Shown here: positions 1-6,432 of the stretch, in pieces
Layout: each line of letters begins with the position of its first letter
Position numbering within the stretch: the first letter of the stretch is position 1
Source of the DNA: Nitrosomonadales bacterium
GTDB taxonomy: Bacteria; Pseudomonadota; Gammaproteobacteria; Burkholderiales; Gallionellaceae
Assembly (NCBI GenBank): GCA_016218465.1
Contig: JACREA010000078.1
Coordinates: forward strand, 1 to 7,941
DNA: 7,941 bases
Direction of reading: 5' to 3'
Program-made: the position numbers and the translations under genes
The notes under the pieces: generated by a model
The model's database searches: none
What the model was told of the DNA's origin: nothing
The model's input: the letters and a program-made list of their open reading frames with translations, nothing else

Positions 1-1590
1 ACGCTGCAACCCGAAGCGGCCAACAAGATGCAGGAATGGCTGGGCGCAGAAGGCGAAAACAAGCTCACCGACTGGGACATCTCGCGAGATGCGCCCTATT
101 TCGGCTTCGAGATTCCCGGCGCACCCGGCAAATATTTCTATGTCTGGCTGGACGCGCCGGTCGGCTATATGGGCAGTTTTAAACAGCTGTGCAATCAGAG
201 GACAGAAACTCCCTCCCCCCTCGCGGGGGAGGGCGGGGGAGAGGGGGCGCTAAACTTCGACGAATACTGGAAGCAAGGCTCCAACGCCGAGCTGTACCAC
301 TTCATCGGCAAGGACATCCTCTATTTCCACGCGCTGTTCTGGCCCGCGATGCTGCAACATGCGGGTTTCCGCACGCCGACCAAACTGTTCGCTCACGGCT
401 TTCTCACCGTCAACGGCGAGAAGATGAGCAAATCGCGCGGTACTTTCATCACCGCAAAGAGCTACGTCGATCACATCAAGAACACCGAATACCTGCGCTA
501 CTACTACGCCGCCAAGCTGAACGGCACGATGGAAGACCTCGACCTGAACCTTGAAGATTTTGTCGCGAAGGTGAACAGCGATCTGATTGGAAAATACATC
601 AACATCGCCAGCCGTTGCGCGGGTTTCATCAGCAAACGCTTCGATGGCAAGCTCGGCAACATTGACCTCGCCGCCACAGCCGAATCCCAGTCTGCGTTCA
701 AGAACGGTGAGATCGCACACTGTTTCGAGCAACGCGATTTCAGCCGCGCTTTGCGCGAAATCATGCGCCTGGCCGATGTGGCGAATCAGTATATCGCCGA
801 GAAGAAACCTTGGGAGCTGGCAAAACACGAAGGCAAAGATGCCGAACTGCACGAAACATGTTCGACCGCGTTGACCATGTTCCGCGATCTGACGCTGTAC
901 CTGAAACCCGTGCTACCGGAATTGGCAGCGCAAGTCGAAGCGTTCCTCAATATTCCACCTCTGGCCTGGAATGACATCTGGAAGCCCTTGCCCGCCGGGC
1001 ACACCATCAACGCCTATCAACATCTGGCGACCCGCCTCGACCCCAAACCGATCGAAGCAATGGTCGCCGCCAACAATGAATCCCTCTCCCCCAGCCCCTC
1101 TGATGAAACTACTAGCCATTCGACTAAGCCCGCAAGCGGGCAAGTCGCTGGTTATCCCGCAAGCGGGCGAGGAGAGACTGTTCAGTCCGAGCAGCGCCAT
1201 GCCGCGCACCAACAGCACACCGCCAACAAGGAAGTTGCACGGGCGGAGAAGGATTTCGAGCCGTTCATCGGCATTGAGGACTTTGCCAAAGTGGATTTAC
1301 GCGTCGCGAGGATCGTCAACGCGGAACATGTGGAAGGCGCAGAAAAGCTGCTGAAGCTGACGCTGGACATCGGCGAGGAAAAACCGCGCATCGTATTCGC
1401 CGGCATCAAGTCGGCTTACGATCCGGAAAAACTCAAGGGACGGCTGACCGTGATGGTCGCCAATCTCGCACCACGCAAGATGAAGTTCGGCATGTCGGAA
1501 GGCATGGTGCTGGCTGCTTCCGGCGACACTCCGGGCTTGTTCATCCTCAGCCCGGATAACGGTGCGCAGCCCGGAATGCGAATCAAATAA
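1..1590 (+). CDS. metG: Methionyl-tRNA synthetase (MetRS), 5'-truncated by window edge
   Basis: Cytoplasmic enzyme that charges tRNA-Met with methionine using ATP. The frame is open from base 1, so the HIGH motif and zinc knuckle lie outside the window; 529 residues plus a TAA stop are present. In window numbering, WLDAPVGYM of the methionine pocket is at about 49-57, the KMSKS ATP-binding loop at 141-145, and the helical anticodon-binding domain follows with NIASR (201-205) and W271, matching E. coli N391, R395 and W461. The C-terminal Trbp111-like OB-fold tRNA-binding domain (dimerising in homologues) spans about 422-529, starting at FIGIEDFAKVDLR. Two segments are absent from E. coli MetRS: about 13 extra residues at 68-84, between WLDAPVGYM and FDEYW, and a linker about 40 residues longer before the OB domain. 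Both are encoded by palindromic repeat DNA annotated separately. The reading frame survives both and all visible motifs are intact, so the enzyme is probably functional. Confidence 0.97.
   Translation, partial: TLQPEAANKMQEWLGAEGENKLTDWDISRDAPYFGFEIPGAPGKYFYVWLDAPVGYMGSFKQLCNQRTETPSPLAGEGGGEGALNFDEYWKQGSNAELYHFIGKDILYFHALFWPAMLQHAGFRTPTKLFAHGFLTVNGEKMSKSRGTFITAKSYVDHIKNTEYLRYYYAAKLNGTMEDLDLNLEDFVAKVNSDLIGKYINIASRCAGFISKRFDGKLGNIDLAATAESQSAFKNGEIAHCFEQRDFSRALREIMRLADVANQYIAEKKPWELAKHEGKDAELHETCSTALTMFRDLTLYLKPVLPELAAQVEAFLNIPPLAWNDIWKPLPAGHTINAYQHLATRLDPKPIEAMVAANNESLSPSPSDETTSHSTKPASGQVAGYPASGRGETVQSEQRHAAHQQHTANKEVARAEKDFEPFIGIEDFAKVDLRVARIVNAEHVEGAEKLLKLTLDIGEEKPRIVFAGIKSAYDPEKLKGRLTVMVANLAPRKMKFGMSEGMVLAASGDTPGLFILSPDNGAQPGMRIK
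205..251. repeat. REP-like palindromic element read in frame inside metG
   Basis: A G/C-only stretch within metG. CCCTCCCCC (211-219) pairs perfectly with GGGGGAGGG (225-233) around the 5-nt loop CTCGC, followed by a G-rich tail, GCGGGGGAGAGGGG. In the metG frame it encodes PSPLAGEGGGEG, a peptide I recognise as the usual translation of a widespread proteobacterial REP-type intergenic repeat. It lies between residues aligned to E. coli C-(D/N)-K/Q-R and FDEYW, where E. coli MetRS has about 13 fewer residues. The sequence shows the palindrome and in-frame reading; insertion of a mobile repeat is inferred. No clear target duplication is seen. Confidence 0.75.
1081..1177. repeat. Composite (nested) REP-like repeats in the metG linker
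   Basis: Two copies of CCCGCAAGCGGGC (1129-1141 and 1156-1168) lie 27 bp apart, exactly nine codons, giving PASG twice (377-380, 386-389 in window numbering). The first copy is the core of a longer imperfect hairpin, 1113-1154: TAGCCA/TGGTTA (one G-T pair), CGACT/AGTCG, then GCCCGC/GCGGGC. On the outside, CTCTCC (1084-1089) is complementary to GGAGAG (1171-1176). The left edge, CCCTCTCCCCC then AGCCC, resembles the reverse complement of the tail of the element at 205-251. I infer a REP-like element (1081-1100 plus 1156-1177) interrupted by a second hairpin element. The region encodes S361-E392, a low-complexity linker before the tRNA-binding domain. Confidence 0.7.
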
Positions 1591-1591
1591 C

Positions 1592-1619
1592 CGGCGGGTG
1601 TCGTGCGGAAGTCCCGCTG
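1592..1619. terminator. Weak stem-loop between convergent metG and the GGDEF gene
   Basis: CGGCGGG (1592-1598) pairs with CCCGCTG (1613-1619), 7 bp including one G-T pair, around a 14-nt loop, starting one base after the metG stop. On the plus strand an A/T-rich stretch ending in TTTT (1625-1631) follows; on the minus strand there is no U-run. It sits in the only gap (42 bp) between convergent genes, where a terminator is expected, but the loop is long and the U-tract poor. Confidence 0.3.
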
Positions 1620-1632
1620 ACTTGAAATTTTC

Positions 1633-2592
1633 CTAACCATGTACCACGCAGTTGCGGCCTGCGGCTATAGCCTGTTCGAGAGCAATATCGGCACGGGCGA
1701 TTAATGTACCCAATGTATCGTCCGGCAATGCCTCGCTGACCCCTGCCGAAATAGTCTCCGGCTGCAATGTACTGCCGTCAGGCAACAGGATGGGGGTTTC
1801 ACTGACGGTAGCGCGCAGACGCTCAGCCGTGGCGAACGCATCGGCAAGCGACGTATTGGCCAGCAGCACGGCAAACTTCCCCCCCACCAGACGGGCTGCG
1901 TGATCGTCCGGACGAAGAAATTTCAGCAACGCCTGAGCAATGGTGCGCAGGGACTGAACAACGTGCGAATCTCTCACAATATCCATGGCCTTCTCAACCC
2001 CATCCACTTCCAGCACGATAAAGCAGAGGGGTTGTTTGCCAACTTTGCAGCGCAATATCAGCCGGTCAAATTTCCTGTGAATGCCGTGGTAGTTATACAG
2101 GCCGGTCAGGCCATCAATGATGTCATCATCCGGGAAGCTGTCATGATACAGAAGGTTGTCTGCCATGATCCTGTTGCCGAGACGCACCCTGTGCACCAGA
2201 ATATTGAGCATGTTGCGCGCAGCTTCGTTTGAACCATCGATAAGCAACCAGAAAGATTCGTAATCTATGACAAACAATTCGCAATCGGTAGCTGCGACAA
2301 CATAGGCAGAAACCACACCATCGACAAGTACCGACATCTCGCCTACACACTCCCCGGGGGAGAGTGTGGCGATGGGTTTATCGGAGGTTGATGCAGTAGC
2401 CTGAACGCTCAGGCGCCCGGAAACCACGATGTAAACGTTCTCGTTGATTTTATCAGGGGACAGAAGCTTTTCACCCTGCTTCAGCGTGACCCTGTTTGCT
2501 TTGCGAAACAGGGGGTCAAGCGTCTCGCGCGGCACCCCACGAAAAAGTGTTGCGGTCTCAATCAGGCGGAGAATCTCTGGAGAATTGATCAC
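1633..2592 (-). CDS. Cyclic-nucleotide-binding-like domain + degenerate GGDEF protein
   Basis: A 319-residue soluble protein with no signal peptide or membrane segment. Residues about 12-120 form a cNMP-binding (CRP/Crp-like) beta-roll, with SGRLSVQ at 58-64 and GECVGEMSVL at 80-89. A helical linker (about 124-155) leads to a GGDEF domain (about 156-319) with DGLTGLYN (160-167) and a C-terminal ADIALEQAIAAGRN (301-314). The signature is degraded: ARLVGGKF replaces ARxGGDEF. Aligned without gaps to PleD, metal ligand D327 is E195, guanine contacts N335 and D344 are M203 and V212, and E370 is G238, so cyclase activity is unlikely. The inhibitory-site residues R359, D362 and R390 correspond to R227, D230 and R258, all present, so c-di-GMP binding is plausible. 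In the cNMP domain the CRP phosphate-binding R82 position is V94, so classical cAMP binding is doubtful. The start is GTG at 2590-2592 with GAGG 8 nt upstream; the next Met is residue 86, inside the fold. Role: probably a c-di-GMP receptor or signalling protein; target unknown. Confidence 0.9.
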   Translation of the reverse strand: MINSPEILRLIETATLFRGVPRETLDPLFRKANRVTLKQGEKLLSPDKINENVYIVVSGRLSVQATASTSDKPIATLSPGECVGEMSVLVDGVVSAYVVAATDCELFVIDYESFWLLIDGSNEAARNMLNILVHRVRLGNRIMADNLLYHDSFPDDDIIDGLTGLYNYHGIHRKFDRLILRCKVGKQPLCFIVLEVDGVEKAMDIVRDSHVVQSLRTIAQALLKFLRPDDHAARLVGGKFAVLLANTSLADAFATAERLRATVSETPILLPDGSTLQPETISAGVSEALPDDTLGTLIARADIALEQAIAAGRNCVVHG

Positions 2593-2785
2593 GGTTCTAT
2601 CCTCGGATGTATGATTCAGTCAGGCTGGAGTTACCCATGCTATCGCATGCGCACCGGCATTGTATTCGGTTGTCTGTCAGGATTCCACCTGAATCACATC
2701 AGCATGTCAGGCTCATCGAAAGCCGCATCGCAGCATATCGAAGATCGGCTTTGCCCTGATGCCGGGCACTCGACGGCACACCGGC
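2593..2785. other. Intergenic region between dnaE end and the GGDEF gene start
   Basis: 193 bp with no supported gene. It should carry the promoter of the GGDEF gene, since the gap from dnaE is long for an operon. On the minus strand TACAAT (2659-2664) is a fair -10 box, but the hexamer 17 bp upstream (TGGAAT) is a poor -35. A perfect small hairpin, CATGC-TATC-GCATG, lies at 2636-2649. Downstream of the dnaE stop, GCCGG and CCGGC could pair around a long loop, but with no U-run, so no convincing dnaE terminator is visible. Confidence 0.4.
2601..2604 (-). promoter_or_regulatory. Ribosome binding site fixing the GTG start of the GGDEF gene
   Basis: GAGG on the minus strand, 8 nt before the GTG at 2590-2592. 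No in-frame ATG exists nearby, so this site decides the start. Confidence 0.65.
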
Positions 2786-5700
2786 CTACCCGTAAACCAC
2801 TTTAACGTTTTCCGGCTGCAATAGCTTTCGCAAGTCGCGCAGCATATCGTCATGCAGTGTCACCTGCCACGCTTCGCCCAGGCGTAGCTGGCAGCTTGCA
2901 TAGTCGTTGGTATAGTGGATCAGCACCGGACATTTGCCATCGCGCCATGGTGTAAGTATCTTCTTGAGTTGCGCGACACTGATCTTGCTGTTGCAGCGCA
3001 ATTCCAGTTGTTGCGCAAAGCTGGAACGTGCAGAAGCAAAGTCGAACAGCTCTTCGGCGCTCACGCGCACATTGCCGGAATACTCGTCGAGGCTGGCTTT
3101 GCCGCGCACCACCAGCAATTCGTCTTCCCGTATCCATGGGCGGCTGCGTTCGTATTCTTCGTTGAACACGGTGGTCTCCACCTGCGCTCCGCCGTCATCC
3201 AAGGTGATGATCGCCATGCGCCCGCGCCGCGTCTGCTGGATACGCACCCCGGACACGATGCCTGCCAGTACGACGGGGACACTGCGCCGCGAAGTTTGGT
3301 TAGTGCCATTCGTCTGGCCGACAAATTGCGGCGTCAGGTCGGCCAGTTTTACTTTGATGAAGTTGGCCAGTTCTTCGGCAAATTCCTGAAATGGATGTCC
3401 GCCCAGATAAATCCCCAGGCTTGCTTTCTCATTGGACAGTTGTTCGCGCAACCGCCAGCGCGGCACGTCAGCCGTCTTCACGATCAATACCGCGTCGGCT
3501 TCGTCGCTGCCGAACAGGCTGTTCTGGTTCGCCGAGCGCGCATGCTGATCAGCGTTCGCCAAAGCAGCGTCCACGCTGGCCATCAAGCTGGCGCGGTGGT
3601 CGTTGATGCTGTCGAACGCCCCGGCGCGTATCAGCGCTTCGACCGTGCGCCGGTTGACGATGCGCTTGTCCACGCGACGGCAAAAATCGAACAGGTCCTT
3701 AAACGAGCCCTGCTCGCGCGCATTGACAATATTGCTGATGGCCGCCTCGCCGGTTCCCTTGACCGCACCCAATCCGTAAGCGATGGTTTTTTCGTCTACC
3801 GAGGAAAATACATAGCCGGAGCTGTTCACGTCCGGAAGAAGAACGCGGATACCCTGTTGCAGCGTGTCGCCATAAAAGGTGTGAACCTTGTCGGTGTTGT
3901 CGAGATCGCCCGACAGCGTCGCAGCCATGAATGCCGCCGGGTGATGCGCCTTGAGATAGGCAGTCTGGTAGGCGATCAGAGCATAAGCCGCCGAGTGCGA
4001 CTTGTTGAAGCCGTAACCTGCGAACTTCTCCATCAAGTCGAACAGGTGCGTAGCGAGGCTTTTGTCGATGTTGCGCGCCACTGCGCCGTTGACGAAGATG
4101 TCGCGCTGCTCGGCCATTTCTTCGGCTTTTTTCTTGCCCATCGCGCGGCGCAGCATGTCCGCGCCGCCCAGCGTGTAACCGCCGATGATCTGCGCGATCT
4201 GCATCACCTGCTCCTGGTACACGATCACGCCGTATGTCGGCTTGAGCGACACCTCCAGATCGGGATGGAAATAGTCCGCCTTGGCGCGGCCATGCTTCCT
4301 GTTGATGAAGTCTTCAACCATGCCCGACTCCAGCGGCCCAGGGCGGAACAGCGCGACCAGAGCGACGATGTCCTCGAAAGTGTCCGGCTGCAACCGCTTG
4401 ATCAAATCCTTCATGCCGCGCGATTCCAGCTGGAACACGGCGGTCGTGTTGCATGCTTTCAATAAATCGTAAGTGGGCCGATCGTCCAGCGGCATGGTCT
4501 CCAGAGTAAAGGACTGAGGACTGAGTGCAGAGGACTGAGGAGAAGTGATTTCACTCAGTCCTCCAACCTCAGTCCTCAGTCCTTGTTTTTGAAGCCGCGC
4601 CACATGCTTCATCGCCCAATCCAGGATGGTCAGCGTGCGCAAGCCCAGAAAGTCGAACTTCACCAGCCCGATGGCTTCGACGTCATCCTTATCGAACTGG
4701 CTGACTACACTGGCATTGCTATCGGCGCAATACAACGGGCAGAAATCGGTAAGCTGGCCGGGTGCAATCAGCACGCCGCCGGCGTGCATGCCGACGTTGC
4801 GCGTCAAATCCTCGAGGCGCCCGGCCAGCTCCAGCAACTCCGGCACGCCCTCTTCGCGCTCGGCGATTGCGTTGATCTCCGGCTCCATCTCTCGCGCTTT
4901 TTTCAGCGACACCGGCTTCACGCCTTCGACCGGAATCGCCTTGGACAGGCTGTCGCATAACCCGTACGGGAAATCCATCACGCGCCCGACGTCGCGGATC
5001 ACCGCCTTGGAAGCCATCGTGCCGAAAGTCGCGATCTGCGAGACGCTAGCCGCGCCGTATTTCTGCTTCACATATTCGATGACGCGCTCGCGCCCGTCCT
5101 GACAGAAGTCCACGTCGAAGTCGGGCATCGAAACGCGCTCGGGATTCAGGAATCGCTCGAACAGCAGCTCGTAGCGCAGCGGGTCGAGATCGGTGATGCC
5201 AAGGCTATACGCCACCAGCGAGCCCGCGCCGGAACCGCGGCCCGGACCGACCGGCACGCCGTTATTTTTCGCCCATAGAATGAAATCGGCCACAATCAGG
5301 AAGTAGCCGGGGAACCCCATCTTGATGATGGTGTCGTTTTCGAAAACAAGCCGCGCCTGATACTCGGGCAGCTTGGCGGCGCGCTCGGTCTCATCGGGAT
5401 AGAGCAACTTCATGCGCTGCCGCAAACCGAGTTCGGATTGCTCGCGCAAATAATCGTCCAAGCCTTGTCCGTCCGGCGTCGGGAAGTCCGGCAGGCGCGG
5501 CTTGCCCAGCACCAGCGAAAGGTTGCAGCGCCGCGCGATCTCCACGCTGTTTTGCAGCGCCTCGGGAAGATCGGCGAACAGCTCCGCCATTTCGGCCTGC
5601 GTCCTGAAATATTGCTGTGCGGTAAATTGTCTGGCGCGGCGTTTGTCGTTGAGCACATACCCTTCGGCGATGCATACCCGCGCCTCGTGCGCCTTGAAGT

Positions 5701-6325
5701 CATCGGCAGAAATAAACTGTACCGGGTGCGTGGCAACCACCGGCAAACCAAGTTTTGCGGCGAGCGGCGTTGCCGCATGAATGTAGTTATCCTCGTCTGC
5801 AAATCCGGCGCGCTGCACCTCAATGTAGTAGCGATTGTTGAACAACGCCGCCCATTCCTGCGCGAATTGTTCCGCTTGCTTGGCATTGCCGGACAACAGC
5901 GCGTTTCCGACATCGCCAAGATGCGCTCCGGACAAGGCGATCAGCCCGGACGTTCCTTCGTGGAACCATTCGCGCCGCAACTCGGCACGGCCGCGATGCT
6001 GATTCTCCAGATAGGCGCGCGACAACAAACGGCATAGCAACAAATAGCCCTCGCGCGACTGGCACAGCAGCAGCAAACGATAGGGACGGTCCCGCTCGGC
6101 ATCGTTGGTAATGAACACATCGCAGCCTGCGATGGGCTTGAGGCCCGCACTGCGCGCCGACTGATAAAATTTGACCAACCCGAAAAAATTATTCAGGTCG
6201 GTCAGCGCCAGTGCCGGCATCGCATCCCCGTGGGCAGCGGCAACTGCCTCGCCCACGCGCACCATGCCATCCGAAATGGAATACTCGCTGTGCAGGCGGA
6301 GATGGACGAAGGATGGTTGCGGCAT
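2786..6325 (-). CDS. dnaE: DNA polymerase III alpha subunit (replicative polymerase)
   Basis: The essential replicative polymerase of the cytoplasmic Pol III holoenzyme; 1179 residues against 1160 in E. coli. The N-terminal PHP domain begins FVHLRLHSEYSISDG (6-20). It reads LTDLNN (41-46) where active PHP domains have a TDHG-type metal motif, so it looks inactive as in E. coli and proofreading would need a separate epsilon (DnaQ) subunit. The polymerase core has GPGRGSGAGSLVAYSLG (360-376), PDFDVDF (401-407) with catalytic D402 and D404, and D558 in KFDF, matching E. coli D401, D403 and D555. Fingers include FQLESRGMKDLIKRLQPD (631-648) and GYGFNKSHSAAYAL (770-783). A helix-hairpin-helix region is near 885-905, the beta-clamp motif QNSLF at 934-938, and an OB fold at about 1016-1090. 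Q581-F606 is an extra segment made by a palindromic repeat. The ATG fits E. coli DnaE (MSEPRFVHLR) although no strong Shine-Dalgarno precedes it. The stop is TAG. Confidence 0.98.
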   Translation of the reverse strand: MPQPSFVHLRLHSEYSISDGMVRVGEAVAAAHGDAMPALALTDLNNFFGLVKFYQSARSAGLKPIAGCDVFITNDAERDRPYRLLLLCQSREGYLLLCRLLSRAYLENQHRGRAELRREWFHEGTSGLIALSGAHLGDVGNALLSGNAKQAEQFAQEWAALFNNRYYIEVQRAGFADEDNYIHAATPLAAKLGLPVVATHPVQFISADDFKAHEARVCIAEGYVLNDKRRARQFTAQQYFRTQAEMAELFADLPEALQNSVEIARRCNLSLVLGKPRLPDFPTPDGQGLDDYLREQSELGLRQRMKLLYPDETERAAKLPEYQARLVFENDTIIKMGFPGYFLIVADFILWAKNNGVPVGPGRGSGAGSLVAYSLGITDLDPLRYELLFERFLNPERVSMPDFDVDFCQDGRERVIEYVKQKYGAASVSQIATFGTMASKAVIRDVGRVMDFPYGLCDSLSKAIPVEGVKPVSLKKAREMEPEINAIAEREEGVPELLELAGRLEDLTRNVGMHAGGVLIAPGQLTDFCPLYCADSNASVVSQFDKDDVEAIGLVKFDFLGLRTLTILDWAMKHVARLQKQGLRTEVGGLSEITSPQSSALSPQSFTLETMPLDDRPTYDLLKACNTTAVFQLESRGMKDLIKRLQPDTFEDIVALVALFRPGPLESGMVEDFINRKHGRAKADYFHPDLEVSLKPTYGVIVYQEQVMQIAQIIGGYTLGGADMLRRAMGKKKAEEMAEQRDIFVNGAVARNIDKSLATHLFDLMEKFAGYGFNKSHSAAYALIAYQTAYLKAHHPAAFMAATLSGDLDNTDKVHTFYGDTLQQGIRVLLPDVNSSGYVFSSVDEKTIAYGLGAVKGTGEAAISNIVNAREQGSFKDLFDFCRRVDKRIVNRRTVEALIRAGAFDSINDHRASLMASVDAALANADQHARSANQNSLFGSDEADAVLIVKTADVPRWRLREQLSNEKASLGIYLGGHPFQEFAEELANFIKVKLADLTPQFVGQTNGTNQTSRRSVPVVLAGIVSGVRIQQTRRGRMAIITLDDGGAQVETTVFNEEYERSRPWIREDELLVVRGKASLDEYSGNVRVSAEELFDFASARSSFAQQLELRCNSKISVAQLKKILTPWRDGKCPVLIHYTNDYASCQLRLGEAWQVTLHDDMLRDLRKLLQPENVKVVYG
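4509..4584. repeat. Nested inverted repeat (GGACTGAG family) read in frame inside dnaE
   Basis: The left arm 4509-4525 (AAGGACTGAGGACTGAG) and right arm 4568-4584 are perfect 17-bp inverted repeats. Inside them, 4530-4539 (GAGGACTGAG) and 4554-4563 form a second perfect 10-bp inverted repeat, with AGTGA/TCACT (4544-4548, 4551-4555) near the centre. Each arm is itself built of tandem 7-8 bp GGACTGA units. Read on the minus strand it encodes DnaE residues Q581-F606, including ITSPQSSALSPQSF, between catalytic D558 and the conserved PLDD (612-615). Neither the spacing nor this peptide is present in E. coli DnaE. That it is an inserted mobile or expanding repeat is inferred. Confidence 0.8.
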
Positions 6326-6352
6326 GATGGAACGATGAAAAAGCTGGATGCA

Positions 6353-6358
6353 ATTTTA
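6353..6358 (-). promoter_or_regulatory. dnaE: Possible -10 box for dnaE
   Basis: TAAAAT on the minus strand, 27 bp before the dnaE ATG, in the only A/T-rich stretch of this gap (6353-6395). No good -35 hexamer sits 16-18 bp upstream, so this is a weak call; dnaE could also be read through from the ATPase gene. Confidence 0.25.
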
Positions 6359-6390
6359 CCATTGCGCCGTGTTTAATATTTTGTATTAGC

Positions 6391-6429
6391 GCAAATCGAC
6401 GCTATATGAATGCGCTACGTCTGATTTGC
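6391..6429 (-). terminator. Long stem-loop just downstream of the P-type ATPase stop
   Basis: GCAAATC (6391-6397) pairs with GATTTGC (6423-6429) and GACG (6398-6401) with CGTC (6418-6421): 11 bp with a single bulged base (6422) and a 16-nt loop. It begins 3 nt after the ATPase TAA (6433-6435). No U-run follows on the minus strand, so it is not a textbook intrinsic terminator; it could instead stabilise the mRNA 3' end or be a protein-binding palindrome upstream of dnaE. Confidence 0.35.
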
Positions 6430-6432
6430 AGC

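Noticed and set aside
250..852. 200-codon open frame antisense to metG
   Set aside because: Shadow of metG; no domain or convincing start, and metG motifs are continuous through it.
1877..1885. Run of seven C (seven G on the coding strand) at the degenerate GGDEF signature, a possible frameshift
   Set aside because: The frame is correct on both sides and aligns without gaps to PleD; the other active-site residues are also changed, so the degeneration is real divergence rather than a local sequencing slip.
2346..2368. Palindrome CACACTC...GAGTGTG inside the cNMP/GGDEF gene
   Set aside because: It encodes TLSPGECV, a normal part of the cNMP-domain fold (GPGExxGE-type motif), so it is not an inserted element; the pairing is probably coincidental.
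2611..2805. Small 64-residue plus-strand frame in the gap between dnaE and the GGDEF gene
   Set aside because: No clear ribosome site, no recognisable features, and it runs into the dnaE 3' end; likely chance.
2915..4465. 516-codon open frame on the plus strand opposite dnaE
   Set aside because: It lies wholly antisense to a clearly real dnaE, has no recognisable domain, and its composition is what high-GC codon structure produces on the opposite strand.
5438..6037. 199-codon plus-strand frame opposite the 5' part of dnaE
   Set aside because: Antisense shadow of dnaE with no recognisable family.
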